A DNA stretch of 64,000 bases from contig NZ_UTBZ01000155.1 in the NCBI RefSeq assembly GCF_900580865.1, forward strand, positions 1-64,000. The letters are read 5' to 3'. The DNA comes from Pseudomonas viridiflava (GTDB taxonomy: Bacteria > Pseudomonadota > Gammaproteobacteria > Pseudomonadales > Pseudomonadaceae). The position numbers and the translations under genes were made by a program. The notes beneath the pieces are model-generated. The model had not been told where the DNA came from. It saw nothing but the letters and a program-made list of their open reading frames with translations, and ran no database searches. Below, in pieces: positions 51,132 to 61,010 of this stretch (positions within the stretch are counted from its first letter, which is position 1; each line of letters begins with the position of its first letter).

Positions 51132-53789
51132 ATGCGCACCGAACAACCGAAGATGATTTACCTGAAGGACTATCAGGCGCCCGAGTACCTGATCGACGAA
51201 ACACACCTGACCTTCGAGTTGTTCGAGGATCACAGCCTGGTGCACGCGCAGTTGGTCATGCGCCGCAACCCGGCGCGTGGCCCGGGCCTGCCGCCGCTGG
51301 TGCTCGATGGCCAGCAGCTGGAATTGCTCTCGGTGACCCTGGCTGATCAAGAACTGTCTGACGGCGATTACCAGGTCACCGAAAACCATCTGACTCTGCA
51401 ACCGACCAGCGAGACCTTCACGGTCGACACCAGCGTCAAGATCCACCCGGAAACCAACACCGCGCTGGAAGGCCTGTACAAGTCCGGCACGATGTTCTGC
51501 ACCCAGTGCGAGGCCGAAGGTTTCCGCAAGATCACTTATTACCTCGACCGCCCGGACGTGATGAGCAAGTTCACCACTACCGTGGTCGCCGAGCAGCACA
51601 GCTACCCGGTATTGCTCTCCAACGGCAATCCGATTGCCTCGGGCCCGGGCGAAGACGGCCGGCACTGGGCGACCTGGGAAGACCCGTTCATGAAGCCGGC
51701 GTACCTGTTCGCGCTGGTGGCCGGTGATTTGTGGTGCGTTGAAGACACCTTTACCACCATGACCCAGCGCAACGTCGCGCTGCGCATTTACGTCGAGCCG
51801 GAAAACATCGACAAGTGCCAGCACGCGATGACTAGCCTGAAGAAGTCGATGCGCTGGGACGAAGAGGTTTACGGTCGCGAGTACGATCTGGACATCTTCA
51901 TGATCGTCGCGGTCAACGATTTCAACATGGGCGCGATGGAGAACAAAGGCCTCAATATCTTCAACTCCAGCGCCGTGCTCGCTCGCGCCGAAACCGCGAC
52001 CGACGCCGCGCACCAGCGCGTTGAAGCGATCGTTGCTCACGAATACTTCCACAACTGGTCGGGCAACCGCGTGACCTGCCGCGACTGGTTCCAGTTGTCG
52101 CTGAAGGAAGGTTTCACCGTGTTCCGTGATTCCGGCTTCTCCGCCGACATGAACTCGGCCACGGTCAAGCGCATTCAGGACGTGGCGTACCTGCGCACCC
52201 ACCAGTTCGCCGAAGATGCCGGTCCCATGGCCCACGCTGTGCGCCCGGACAGCTTTATCGAAATCTCCAACTTCTACACCCTGACCGTTTATGAGAAGGG
52301 CTCGGAAGTGGTGGGCATGATCCATACCTTGCTCGGCGCCGAAGGCTTCCGTAAGGGCAGCGATCTGTACTTCGAACGTCATGACGGTCAAGCGGTGACC
52401 TGCGACGATTTCATCAAGGCCATGGAAGATGCCAACGGCGTCGATCTGACCCAGTTCAAGCGCTGGTACAGCCAGGCCGGCACACCGCGTCTGGCGGTGA
52501 GCGAGTCTTACGACGCCGCTGCGAAAACCTACAGCCTGACCTTCCGCCAGAGCTGCCCGGAAACCCCGGACAAAGTTGAAAAACTGCCGTTCGTGATTCC
52601 GGTCGAGTTGGGCCTGCTCGACAGCAAGGGCAACGAGATTGCCCTGCGTCTGAGCGGTGAAGCGTCGGCGCAAGGCACGACTCGCGTGATTTCGGTGACC
52701 GAAGCCGAGCAGACCTTCACCTTCGTCGACATCGCTGAACAGCCACTGCCATCGCTGCTGCGCGGCTTCTCGGCGCCGGTGAAACTGAGCTTCCCGTACA
52801 ACCGCGATCAGTTGATGTTCCTGATGCAGCACGACAGCGACGGCTTCAACCGCTGGGATGCCGGTCAGCAACTGTCGGTGCAAGTGCTGCAAGAGTTGAT
52901 CGGCCAGCAGCAGAAGGGCGAAAGCCTGAAACTCGATCCGCGTCTGGTGTCGGCGCTGCGTACGGTGCTCTCGGACGAGTCGCTGGATCAGGCCATGGTC
53001 GCCGAGATGCTGTCGTTGCCGGGTGAGGCGTACCTCACTGAAATCAGCGAAGTGGCTGACGTCGACGCGATTCATATCGCCCGTGAGTTCGCGCGCAAGC
53101 AATTGGCGGAGGGGTTGTTTGAAGCGCTGTGGCTGCGTTATCAGGCCAACCGTGACCTTTCGAAGCAAACCCCGTACGTGGCTGAAGCCGAGCACTTCGC
53201 CCGTCGCGCGCTGCAGAACATTGCGCTGTCGTACCTGATGCTCAGCGGCAAGCCGGAAGTACTCGCGGCGGCGCTGGAGCAATTCGAAAGCGCCGACAAC
53301 ATGACCGAGCGCCTGACCGCGCTGGCGGTGTTGGTCAATTCGCCATTCGAAGAGCAGAAAGCGCTGGCACTGGCCAGTTTCGCCGAGCACTTCAAGGACA
53401 ACCCGCTGGTCATGGATCAGTGGTTCAGCGTACAGGCCGGCAGCACCTTGCCGGGCGGTCTGGAGCGCGTGAAAGCGTTGATGCAGCACCCGGCGTTCAA
53501 CATCAAGAACCCGAACAAGGTGCGTGCATTGGTCGGCGCGTTTGCCGGGCAGAACCTGATCAACTTCCATGCGGCGGATGGCACGGGTTATCGCTTCCTT
53601 GCGGATCTGGTGATCGAGCTGAACGGCTTTAACCCGCAGATTGCTTCTCGCCAACTGGCGCCGCTGACGCGCTGGCGCAAATATGACGATGCGCGTCAGG
53701 CCTTGATGAAAGGCGAGTTGGAGCGGATTCGGGCGTCGGGGCAGTTGTCGAGTGATGTGTATGAGGTGGTGAGCAAGAGCCTGGCTTGA
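51132..53789 (+). CDS. pepN: Aminopeptidase N (M1 family)
   Basis: The product has 885 residues, the usual length. The exopeptidase signature GAMEN is in NDFNMGAMENKGLNIF. The zinc motif HExxH-x18-E is in VAHEYFHNWSGNRVTCRDWF and SLKEGFTVFRD. The catalytic Tyr lies in the FYTLTVYEKGSEVV region. An N-terminal beta domain (residues 1-190), the catalytic domain, a small beta domain and the helical C-terminal domain are all present. It removes N-terminal residues from peptides in the cytoplasm. It follows DUF2797 by 10 bases and ends the operon begun at nadK. Confidence 0.97.
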   Translation: MRTEQPKMIYLKDYQAPEYLIDETHLTFELFEDHSLVHAQLVMRRNPARGPGLPPLVLDGQQLELLSVTLADQELSDGDYQVTENHLTLQPTSETFTVDTSVKIHPETNTALEGLYKSGTMFCTQCEAEGFRKITYYLDRPDVMSKFTTTVVAEQHSYPVLLSNGNPIASGPGEDGRHWATWEDPFMKPAYLFALVAGDLWCVEDTFTTMTQRNVALRIYVEPENIDKCQHAMTSLKKSMRWDEEVYGREYDLDIFMIVAVNDFNMGAMENKGLNIFNSSAVLARAETATDAAHQRVEAIVAHEYFHNWSGNRVTCRDWFQLSLKEGFTVFRDSGFSADMNSATVKRIQDVAYLRTHQFAEDAGPMAHAVRPDSFIEISNFYTLTVYEKGSEVVGMIHTLLGAEGFRKGSDLYFERHDGQAVTCDDFIKAMEDANGVDLTQFKRWYSQAGTPRLAVSESYDAAAKTYSLTFRQSCPETPDKVEKLPFVIPVELGLLDSKGNEIALRLSGEASAQGTTRVISVTEAEQTFTFVDIAEQPLPSLLRGFSAPVKLSFPYNRDQLMFLMQHDSDGFNRWDAGQQLSVQVLQELIGQQQKGESLKLDPRLVSALRTVLSDESLDQAMVAEMLSLPGEAYLTEISEVADVDAIHIAREFARKQLAEGLFEALWLRYQANRDLSKQTPYVAEAEHFARRALQNIALSYLMLSGKPEVLAAALEQFESADNMTERLTALAVLVNSPFEEQKALALASFAEHFKDNPLVMDQWFSVQAGSTLPGGLERVKALMQHPAFNIKNPNKVRALVGAFAGQNLINFHAADGTGYRFLADLVIELNGFNPQIASRQLAPLTRWRKYDDARQALMKGELERIRASGQLSSDVYEVVSKSLA

Positions 53790-53824
53790 TGGTGTATTGG
53801 CGTCGGTGTTCCAGCTGTGGATCG

Positions 53825-53986
53825 GCCCTCACCCTAACCCTCTCCCAGTGGGAGAGGGGACTGACCGAGGTGAATGTCCGAGTTACACCGACCTGAAAGT
53901 CCGGAGTCGAACTCAGGTTTTGGACAGCACGCAGATCGGCTCCCTTTCCCCCTCGCCCCCTGGGGGAGAGGGCTGGGGTGAGGGGG
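53825..53986. repeat. Interspersed inverted repeat, CCCTCACCCTAACC family, copy 2
   Basis: This copy matches 34738-34900 at both arms and in internal segments (ggggactgacc, gagtcgaactc, cagcacg.agatcggctccc). It is noncoding and lies between the convergent pepN and katG genes. Confidence 0.85.
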
Positions 53987-54026
53987 TAGGATTCACGCAT
54001 CACCACAAAACCCAAGCCGTACATAC

Positions 54027-54060
54027 AAAAAAACGCCGCATTAATAATGCGGCGTTTTTA
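54027..54060. terminator. Bidirectional terminator between pepN and katG
   Basis: A stem aacgccgcatt/aatgcggcgtt flanked by A and T runs on both sides ends both convergent transcripts. Confidence 0.88.
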
Positions 54061-54071
54061 TTGACTAAAAG

Positions 54072-56342
54072 TTACTTCAAGTCGAAACGATCCAGGTTGG
54101 TGACCTTCGTCCACGCCGCCACAAAGTCCTTAACAAACTGCTCCTTCGCATCCGAACTGGCATACACCTCAGCCAGCGCCCTCAACTGCGCATTGGAACC
54201 AAACACCAGATCAACCCGCGTCGCCGTCCACTTCACGCTGCCGGTTTTACGGTCGCGCCCCTCGAACTCATCCGCCTCCCTTGAAGTCGGTTTCCACTCC
54301 ACGCCCATGTCCAGCAGGTTGGTGAAGAAGTCATTGGTCAGCGCCTCGGTTTGCGAGGTAAACACGCCATGGCGGGTTTGCCCGACATTGGTATTCAACA
54401 CCCGCAAGCCACCCAGCAGCACAGTCATTTCCGGCGCGGTGAGGGTGAGCAATTGTGCCTTGTCGATCAGCAGCGCCTCGGCCGACACGGTGTATTTGCC
54501 TTTGCTGTAGTTGCGGAAGCCATCGGCAATCGGTTCAAGGAAACCGAACGAGTCGACATCGGTTTGCTCTTGGCTGGCGTCCGTACGCCCCGGATTGAAC
54601 GGCACGGAGACGGAGTGCCCGGCGTTTTTCGCCGCTTGTTCGACCCCGGCATTCCCCGCCAACACGATCAGGTCCGCCAGCGAGACTTTCTTGCCGGCGG
54701 CGCCGCCATTGAATTCGTTCTGAATGCCTTCAAGGGTTTGCAGTACTTTGGCCAGTTGTTCAGGCTGGTTGGCCTGCCAGAACTTCTGCGGTGCCAGACG
54801 CAGACGACCACCGTTGGCGCCGCCGCGTTTGTCTGAACCACGGAACGTTGAGACGGCCGCCCATGTGGTCGAGACCAGTTGCGACACCGACAAACCCGAC
54901 GCGAGGATTTTGCCTTTCAGCGCAGCTGCGTCGCTGTCGTCGATCAACGGGTGAGTGACCTCAGGAATCGGATCTTGCCACAGCAACTCTTCGTTCGGCA
55001 GTTCCGGGCCGAGGTAGCGAGACAGCGGACCCATGTCGCGGTGGATCAGTTTGTACCAGGCACGGGCAAACGCATCGGCCAGTTGATCGGGATTGGCGAG
55101 GAAGCGCCGCGAGATCTGCTCGTAGGCCGGATCGAAGCGCAACGCCAGGTCGGAGGTGAGCATGGTCGGCGAAAGCTTTTTGCTCGGGTCATGGGCATGC
55201 GGAACGGTCCCGGCACCGGCGCCGTTTTTCGGAATCCACTGATGCGCACCGGCCGGGCTTTTGCTCAGCTCCCACTCAAAGCCGAACAGGTTCTCCAGGT
55301 AGTTGTTGCTCCACTTTGTCGGCGTGGTGGTCCAGGTCACTTCCAGACCGCTAGTAATGGTGTCGCCACCCTTGCCGGTGCCGAACGCGTTGCGCCAGCC
55401 CAGGCCCTGTTCTTCGAGGCCGGCCGCTTCCGGTTCCGGCCCGACGTTATCGGCAGGGCCGGCACCGTGGGTTTTACCGAAGGCGTGACCGCCCGCAATC
55501 AACGCCACGGTTTCTTCATCGTTCATGGCCATACGGCCAAAGGTTTCGCGGATGTCACGGGCCGAAGCGACCGGATCCGGATTGCCTTCCGGGCCTTCAG
55601 GGTTTACGTAGATCAAGCCCATTTGCACCGCAGCGAGCGGGTTTTCCAGATTGCGTTCGCCCTGATCGGTGCGGCTTTCTTCTTTGCCATGCAAATCCGG
55701 TTCAGCCACCAGCGTGCCGTCGCCAGGCTCCTGCATGGCTGACTTGTCTTTGCCGTAACGGCTGTCGCCGCCCAGCCATTCGTGTTCCGATCCCCAGTAG
55801 ACGTCTTCGTCCGGCTCCCACACATCGGGACGGCCGCCGGAGAAACCGAAGGTTTTGAAACCCATGGATTCCAGCGCGACGTTACCGGTGAGAACGATCA
55901 GGTCGGCCCAGGAAATGTTGCGGCCATATTTCTGCTTGATCGGCCACAGCAGGCGCCGGGCCTTGTCGAGACTGACGTTGTCCGGCCAGCTGTTCAGCGG
56001 CGCGAAACGTTGCTGACCGGAGCCGGCGCCCCCACGGCCATCAGCCGTGCGATAGGTCCCGGCGCTGTGCCAGGCCATGCGGATGAAGAGGGGACCGTAG
56101 TGGCCAAAGTCGGCCGGCCACCAGTCCTGAGAGTCGGTCATCAGCGCGTTGAGGTCTTGTTTCAGCGCCTGGAAGTCCAGGCTCTTGAAGGCTTTGGCGT
56201 AGTCGAAGTCCTTGCCCAACGGATCGGACTTGGGCGAGTGCTGACTCAGGATTTTCAGGTTGAGTTGATTCGGCCACCAGTCACGGTTCGTCGTACCACC
56301 ACCGGCGGCGTGGTTGAACGGGCATTTCGATTCGTTTGCCAT
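54072..56342 (-). CDS. katG: Catalase-peroxidase
   Basis: The product has 756 residues. The N-terminal heme domain has the active-site Arg-Trp-His group (FIRMAWHSAGTYRTADGRGG), the proximal His region (VALIAGGHAFGKTHGAG) and the Tyr of the Met-Tyr-Trp adduct (MGLIYVNPEGPEG). The C-terminal half is the usual inactive duplicate (residues 440-756, STTWAAVSTFRGSDKRGGAN). It decomposes hydrogen peroxide in the cytoplasm. No signal peptide. It diverges from the znuD gene across 335 bases; an OxyR site would be expected there, but no sequence with proper spacing was found. Confidence 0.97.
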   Translation of the reverse strand: MANESKCPFNHAAGGGTTNRDWWPNQLNLKILSQHSPKSDPLGKDFDYAKAFKSLDFQALKQDLNALMTDSQDWWPADFGHYGPLFIRMAWHSAGTYRTADGRGGAGSGQQRFAPLNSWPDNVSLDKARRLLWPIKQKYGRNISWADLIVLTGNVALESMGFKTFGFSGGRPDVWEPDEDVYWGSEHEWLGGDSRYGKDKSAMQEPGDGTLVAEPDLHGKEESRTDQGERNLENPLAAVQMGLIYVNPEGPEGNPDPVASARDIRETFGRMAMNDEETVALIAGGHAFGKTHGAGPADNVGPEPEAAGLEEQGLGWRNAFGTGKGGDTITSGLEVTWTTTPTKWSNNYLENLFGFEWELSKSPAGAHQWIPKNGAGAGTVPHAHDPSKKLSPTMLTSDLALRFDPAYEQISRRFLANPDQLADAFARAWYKLIHRDMGPLSRYLGPELPNEELLWQDPIPEVTHPLIDDSDAAALKGKILASGLSVSQLVSTTWAAVSTFRGSDKRGGANGGRLRLAPQKFWQANQPEQLAKVLQTLEGIQNEFNGGAAGKKVSLADLIVLAGNAGVEQAAKNAGHSVSVPFNPGRTDASQEQTDVDSFGFLEPIADGFRNYSKGKYTVSAEALLIDKAQLLTLTAPEMTVLLGGLRVLNTNVGQTRHGVFTSQTEALTNDFFTNLLDMGVEWKPTSREADEFEGRDRKTGSVKWTATRVDLVFGSNAQLRALAEVYASSDAKEQFVKDFVAAWTKVTNLDRFDLK

Positions 56343-56677
56343 GTTCGGGTCCTTATCAGGTCTGCTACGGCCGGCTCGTGCCGACTTCGGACTAGTAAGG
56401 CTAGACCCGACTTGGAGAGTCAGCTAATAGGCCGACTATTGGAGGCTGATAGGCAAAGTCTTTCAGCGTTTTTCGGAGCACTTCACGGATCAGCCGATAG
56501 CGGCTGCCTGCTTGAAACAGGCGTTGTTGAGCCTCTGCAAAAAAACAAAAAGTGAAAATCGGGATGACAGGAAGAAATGTTATTGTATAACATAAAATTC
56601 GTTTCATTCTGTTTCTACCAGCGTTAAAGCAAAACGCTGGCAGCGATTCTCACTTTTCAGCGCATGGAAATTCTGCA
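56343..56677. other. Divergent promoter region katG / znuD-like gene
   Basis: No gene is seen. It holds the leaders of both genes, the Zur-box-like palindrome at 56577-56593 and, near 56430-56455, several ctat/atag words without regular OxyR spacing. Confidence 0.5.
56577..56593 (+). promoter_or_regulatory. Zur box upstream of zinc receptor gene
   Basis: ATGTTAT-tgt-ATAACAT is a perfect seven-base inverted repeat matching the core GTTAT..ATAAC of gammaproteobacterial Zur sites. It lies 84 bases before the ATG at 56678 and should repress the receptor when zinc is sufficient. Confidence 0.78.
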
Positions 56678-58714
56678 ATGCCTGCCCGTTCTAAACCCTT
56701 GCAACGACGCCTCAATCCGTTGGCCGCCGCGCTGCTTTTTGCATCCCCGGTGTTCGCCGCTGAAACCCTCGAACTGCAACCGCAAGTCATCACCGGCAAT
56801 CCGCTCGGCAGCCAGACACTCGCTTCGCCCTCGACGGTGCTCAGCGGCGACGACCTCACCTTCCAACAGAAGGGCAGCCTCGGCGAAACCCTGAACAAGC
56901 AACCCGGCGTGTCCTCGTCGTACTTCGGGCCAGGGGCGAGCCGGCCGATCATTCGCGGTCAGGACGGTGATCGCATCCGTATCTTGCGCAACGGTGTCGG
57001 TGCGCTGGATGCCTCGTCGCTGTCTTACGATCACGCGGTGCCGCTGGACCCGGTCAACGTCGAGCGCGTGGAAATCGTCCGTGGTCCGGCAGCGCTGCTG
57101 TACGGCGGCAGTGCCATTGGCGGAGTGGTCAACACTTTTGATAACCGCATTCCGACCGAGGCTATCGACGGCATCCACGGCGCCGGTGAGTTGCGCTACG
57201 GCGGTGCCGACACCACGCGCAGCAGTGCCGGCAAACTCGAGGCTGGTAACGGTCAATTCGCCTTGCATCTGGACGCCAGTGCCCGCGAGTTCAATGACCT
57301 GAAAATCCCCGGCTACGCGAAAACCAGCCGCGAACGCGCAAACGACGACGGTGATTCGAAAAAGCATCGTTTGGGCAACAGTGATGGTCGCCAGGACGGC
57401 GGCGCTGTCGGCGGGTCTTACACTTGGGATGACGGATACGCCGGCCTGTCCTACAGCAACTACGATTCCAACTACGGTTCGCCCGCTGAACAAGACGTGC
57501 GCATCCGCATGCAACAGGAGCACTACGCCTTCGCCTCGGAGATCCGCAATCTCGAAGGGCCGTTCAGTTCGATCAAGCTGGATGCGGGTTACACCGATTA
57601 CGAGCATCGCGAAATCGAAGGTGGCGAGGTCGGCACGACGTTCAAGAACAAAGGTTACGAGGCGCGGGTCGAGGCTCGGCACCAGCCGTTGGGGCCGTTC
57701 AACGGTGTAATCGGTGCGCAGGTCAGCCGCAACGAGTTCTCGGCACTCGGCGAAGAAGCATTCGTGCCGCAGACCGATACCGATGCCGCTGCGCTGTTCA
57801 TTCTGGAAGAGTGGCAAGCCACCGACCGACTGCTGTTCACCCTCGGCGGACGCCTTGAGCACACCACGGTCGATCCGGACGCCAAGGGTAACGAGCGCTT
57901 CGCCAGCGCCGATCGATCCAGCAGTTTCACCGCCGGCAGTCTTTCCTCTGGCGCGGTGTACACGCTGACGCCGATCTGGTCGGTGGCCGCGACGCTGGGC
58001 TACACCGAACGTGCGCCGACATTTTATGAGCTGTACGCCAACGGAGCTCACGTCGCGACCGGCACTTATGAAGTCGGCGATGCCGGGCTGTCGAAAGAAA
58101 AAGCCGTGTCCAGTGACCTTGCGCTGCGCTTCGACAATGGTACGCACAAGGGCAGTGTCGGTGTGTTTTACAGCCACTTCTCCAACTACATCGGCTTGCT
58201 CGGCACGGGCCGAACGCTGAATGACGAGGGCGAAGAGGACGCCGACGGCATCCCTGAATACACCTACTCTGGCGTGCGGGCGCGCTTCAGCGGCATTGAA
58301 GCCCAGGACCACTGGAAACTCGGCGAAAGCGCCTACGGCAAGTTTGCCCTGGAGCTGTCGGGCGACTACACCCACGCGAAGAATCTCGACACCGGCGAAT
58401 ACTTGCCACGCATCGCGCCGCTGCGGTTGAACACCGGGCTGCTGTGGGAACTGGACAAGTGGCAGGCGCGCATCGATGTCGAACACGCCAGTTCACAACA
58501 TCGCGTGCCGGACAATGAAAGCAGCACTGACGGCTACACCACACTGGGCGCCAATGTCGGGTATCACTTCGATGTCGGTCAGAGCCAATGGCTGGCCTTC
58601 GTCAATGCCGAGAACCTGACCAATCAAACCGTGCGTTATGCCAGTTCGATCCTGCGCGACATTGCGCCGGCAGAAGGGCGCAGCATTCAGGTCGGCTTGC
58701 GCACGACGTTCTGA
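56678..58714 (+). CDS. znuD: TonB-dependent receptor, ZnuD-type zinc importer
   Basis: The product has 678 residues with a signal peptide (LNPLAAALLFASPVFAAE). There is no STN domain. The plug (residues 35-150) contains LGETLNKQPGVSSSYFGPGA, RPIIRGQDGDRIRILRNGVG and VERVEIVRGPAALLYGGSAI. The barrel ends in the aromatic C-terminus RTTF. A histidine/aspartate-rich loop common in ZnuD (KTSRERANDDGDSKKHRLGN) is seen at about 215-234. The plug pattern DASSLSYDHAVPLDP is that of the ZnuD subgroup. The Zur box in front supports zinc uptake across the outer membrane. Other metals cannot be excluded. Confidence 0.87.
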   Translation: MPARSKPLQRRLNPLAAALLFASPVFAAETLELQPQVITGNPLGSQTLASPSTVLSGDDLTFQQKGSLGETLNKQPGVSSSYFGPGASRPIIRGQDGDRIRILRNGVGALDASSLSYDHAVPLDPVNVERVEIVRGPAALLYGGSAIGGVVNTFDNRIPTEAIDGIHGAGELRYGGADTTRSSAGKLEAGNGQFALHLDASAREFNDLKIPGYAKTSRERANDDGDSKKHRLGNSDGRQDGGAVGGSYTWDDGYAGLSYSNYDSNYGSPAEQDVRIRMQQEHYAFASEIRNLEGPFSSIKLDAGYTDYEHREIEGGEVGTTFKNKGYEARVEARHQPLGPFNGVIGAQVSRNEFSALGEEAFVPQTDTDAAALFILEEWQATDRLLFTLGGRLEHTTVDPDAKGNERFASADRSSSFTAGSLSSGAVYTLTPIWSVAATLGYTERAPTFYELYANGAHVATGTYEVGDAGLSKEKAVSSDLALRFDNGTHKGSVGVFYSHFSNYIGLLGTGRTLNDEGEEDADGIPEYTYSGVRARFSGIEAQDHWKLGESAYGKFALELSGDYTHAKNLDTGEYLPRIAPLRLNTGLLWELDKWQARIDVEHASSQHRVPDNESSTDGYTTLGANVGYHFDVGQSQWLAFVNAENLTNQTVRYASSILRDIAPAEGRSIQVGLRTTF

Positions 58715-58722
58715 TAATCACT

Positions 58723-58783
58723 GAAGGCTGCGATCTTTTGATCTCTATTTTAAAAGCAATAGATCGCAGTCTGCGGCAGCTCC
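58723..58783. repeat. Inverted repeat, GATCGCAGC..CAGCTCC family, copy 3 (degenerate)
   Basis: The left arm aaggctgcgatcttttgatc and the right arm gatcgcagtctgcggcagct are only partly complementary, so this copy is decayed. It lies in the gap between convergent genes. Confidence 0.75.
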
Positions 58784-58796
58784 GACACGGGCGTGA

Positions 58797-61010
58797 TCAG
58801 GTGGATTGGGCGGTGTCATCCTCCGGCACGTCGTCAAGAATGTCCTCTTGCCCCGGCAGTTCGGTGATCACACTGAAATCCGTCACTTCAACTGCGCCCA
58901 ATCCATACCCCAGCAAATGGAAAGAAAACGCTTTGCGCTCTTGCGGGTTGTCGAAGCTGAAGTTCATTTCCAGTGGTTGCTCGGCGGTTGCGACCATCTC
59001 CTGCGGCAGACCGATCTGCACGTCCTGTTCAAACTCCTTGGCCTTGAGCTGAATGTACGCTGCCTGTTGCGGATCGACTGAACGTACGGTCAGACGCACG
59101 CGGGTGTGCGAGCCTTTGGGCATTTCCAGGTACTGCGCGCCGATCAGGTTGTCGGCCCAGTCATCCTTGATCTGCGCTTGCAGCGGGATGACGTTGGTGC
59201 TGCCGAATTGATAACGATGATTGAGCGGCGTGCGCAGCAGTGACAGGTCGAGGGCATTGGCACGAGCGGCGATCTGCCGGGCCGGGTGGCCGCTGTAGTT
59301 GCCTTTGTACGTGGCGCTTTCGGCGATGAAGCCGGCGCTTTCGTAATAGCGGCAGCGACGCGGCATGTCGCACTCGGAGAAGATCCCCTGACCGTTGTGA
59401 TAGCGCAGCTTGCCGTTGGTGAACGACATGATTTCGCGGCCGCTGTCGTAGTCGCGAAACAGCGAGCGACCGCTCAGGGCTGAAGGCACCGGCAAGTCGA
59501 AGTAATCGAGAATCGAGGTGCTCAGATCGACGTGGCCATACACGCCTTTGTTCAGTCGTGGCAGTTGGTCGTGCTCCGGCGCCAGGGTCAGATTGAAGCC
59601 CCACGAAGAAGCCAGGCGGACACCGTCGATGCCGTGGGATTCATCCGAAGTGATCACCACCAGCGTATCCTTCAGAACGCCTTGGCGTTCGAGGCCGCTG
59701 AGAAACTGCTCCAGCGCATCGTCGAGATAACCGACAGCCGCCTGTTTTGGCGTTTCGTTGCGCTCCAGGTATTCCTCGGGCGCGGAGTAGGGCTGATGGG
59801 TGCCGACGGTCAGCAACGTCAGCATCCACGGCTTTTTCTGTTTTTTCAGTTGGCCGACATAGTCCAGCGCGCCTTCGAAAAACGCCTTGTCATCCTTGCC
59901 CCACGGAAACTCCAGATAGTTGCTGTTGGTGAACCACTCCAGACCGTGCGTTGCATCGAAACCGATGTGCGGCATGATCTTGTCTTTGGCCATGAAGCGC
60001 AGGCCGGCACCTTGCAAATAGTGAGTGCTGAAGCCGTGATCACGCAGTTGCGCCGGCAGGCAGGCCTGATTGCGCTCGTTGAGGGTGAGCATTTCCACGC
60101 CCTTGGGCGTGCCGTTGTTGAGTTTGTCGTAATCGCCGCAGAGCATCGAGTACAGACCGCGAATGGTCTGGTGTGTGTGCAGCACGTAATCCGGGGTGTT
60201 CATGCCGCGCTCGGCCCAGCGGCTGAGGTTGGGCATCAGGTCTTCCTGATAGTGGCTGCCAATCGCCTCGCGGTTGGCGCGGATGTAGGCGCCGGGAATG
60301 CCTTCGAGGGCGATGATCAGTACGTTACGCGCTTGCCCAGGGGCGGCCAGCAGTTTCTGCCCGTTGAGGTCGACGTCGGTAAGCCCGGCCATGGTCGGCG
60401 CGGGTTCTTCGACATCACCGTCCAGCCATTCCTCGCCCCGAATCTGCAGATCGGCGACCTCGGTGGCCAGCAACTGGTGCGGCAGGTTGTACTGGCGCCA
60501 CGGGTCCGCTTCGCTCGGCCACAGGTTTTGCGCACCCCAGTGTGCGGCGAACAGCACCAGCGGTGCGCTCCAGGCGGCGCGTGGCAGGGGCGGGCGGCGC
60601 GGTAGATCGCGGTTGGCAAACCGGGTCAGCAACCAGAACAGCAGGGCCAGCAGCAAGGTGATACCCAGCGCAGGGTGCGCCAGCCCGCCACCGGTAGAAT
60701 TTTCCACGAACTGCGGATCGATCAGGTAATGAATGTCGGAAGGCGTCGGCAGACGACCGACAGCGCTGACCAGTTCAGCGGTCGCCACCGCCAGCAATCC
60801 CCAGAACAGCAATACCGGCAAGGCCAGCCACCACGCCCGGCGATGCAGCAACACCACCAACAGGCTGCCAATGGCCAGATCCGACAAATAGCCCAACGGC
60901 GCCGACCAGCCCAGTGCCGCACGCAGGCACACCGGCACCACCAGCACCAGAAAAATCAACGAAAAGAGGCGGGCATGCGGCTGCCGCAACCGGTTAAAAA
61001 GAGCGCTCAC
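58797..61010 (-). CDS. LTA synthase/MdoB-like phosphoglycerol transferase (sulfatase fold)
   Basis: The product has 737 residues. Four or five N-terminal membrane helices (residues 15-170) precede a periplasmic sulfatase-fold domain. The Glu at the metal site lies in NVLIIALEGIPGAYI; the nucleophile Thr is in LHTHQTIRGLYSMLCGDY, and Asp-x-x-His in VVITSDESHGIDG completes the metal site. This is the pattern of LtaS/MdoB phosphoglycerol transferases. In Gram-negative cells such enzymes decorate periplasmic glucans with phosphoglycerol. The C-terminal 170 residues are beyond the catalytic domain and acidic at the end (EDILDDVPEDDTA). The acceptor is unknown. Confidence 0.85.
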   Translation of the reverse strand: MSALFNRLRQPHARLFSLIFLVLVVPVCLRAALGWSAPLGYLSDLAIGSLLVVLLHRRAWWLALPVLLFWGLLAVATAELVSAVGRLPTPSDIHYLIDPQFVENSTGGGLAHPALGITLLLALLFWLLTRFANRDLPRRPPLPRAAWSAPLVLFAAHWGAQNLWPSEADPWRQYNLPHQLLATEVADLQIRGEEWLDGDVEEPAPTMAGLTDVDLNGQKLLAAPGQARNVLIIALEGIPGAYIRANREAIGSHYQEDLMPNLSRWAERGMNTPDYVLHTHQTIRGLYSMLCGDYDKLNNGTPKGVEMLTLNERNQACLPAQLRDHGFSTHYLQGAGLRFMAKDKIMPHIGFDATHGLEWFTNSNYLEFPWGKDDKAFFEGALDYVGQLKKQKKPWMLTLLTVGTHQPYSAPEEYLERNETPKQAAVGYLDDALEQFLSGLERQGVLKDTLVVITSDESHGIDGVRLASSWGFNLTLAPEHDQLPRLNKGVYGHVDLSTSILDYFDLPVPSALSGRSLFRDYDSGREIMSFTNGKLRYHNGQGIFSECDMPRRCRYYESAGFIAESATYKGNYSGHPARQIAARANALDLSLLRTPLNHRYQFGSTNVIPLQAQIKDDWADNLIGAQYLEMPKGSHTRVRLTVRSVDPQQAAYIQLKAKEFEQDVQIGLPQEMVATAEQPLEMNFSFDNPQERKAFSFHLLGYGLGAVEVTDFSVITELPGQEDILDDVPEDDTAQST

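Noticed and set aside
51075..53654. Long open frame (859 codons) on the strand opposite pepN
   Set aside because: It lies entirely over a clear aminopeptidase N gene. Its composition (many His, Arg, Val, Gly) is that of the complement of GC-rich coding sequence.
56425..56460. Possible OxyR site between katG and znuD
   Set aside because: The atag/ctat words are spaced by 5 and 9 bases, not the regular seven, so the pattern does not fit OxyR.
56657..58486. Long open frame (609 codons) opposite the znuD-type gene
   Set aside because: Same artefact as opposite pepN: the other strand encodes a well-formed TonB receptor with signal peptide and C-terminal aromatic residue.
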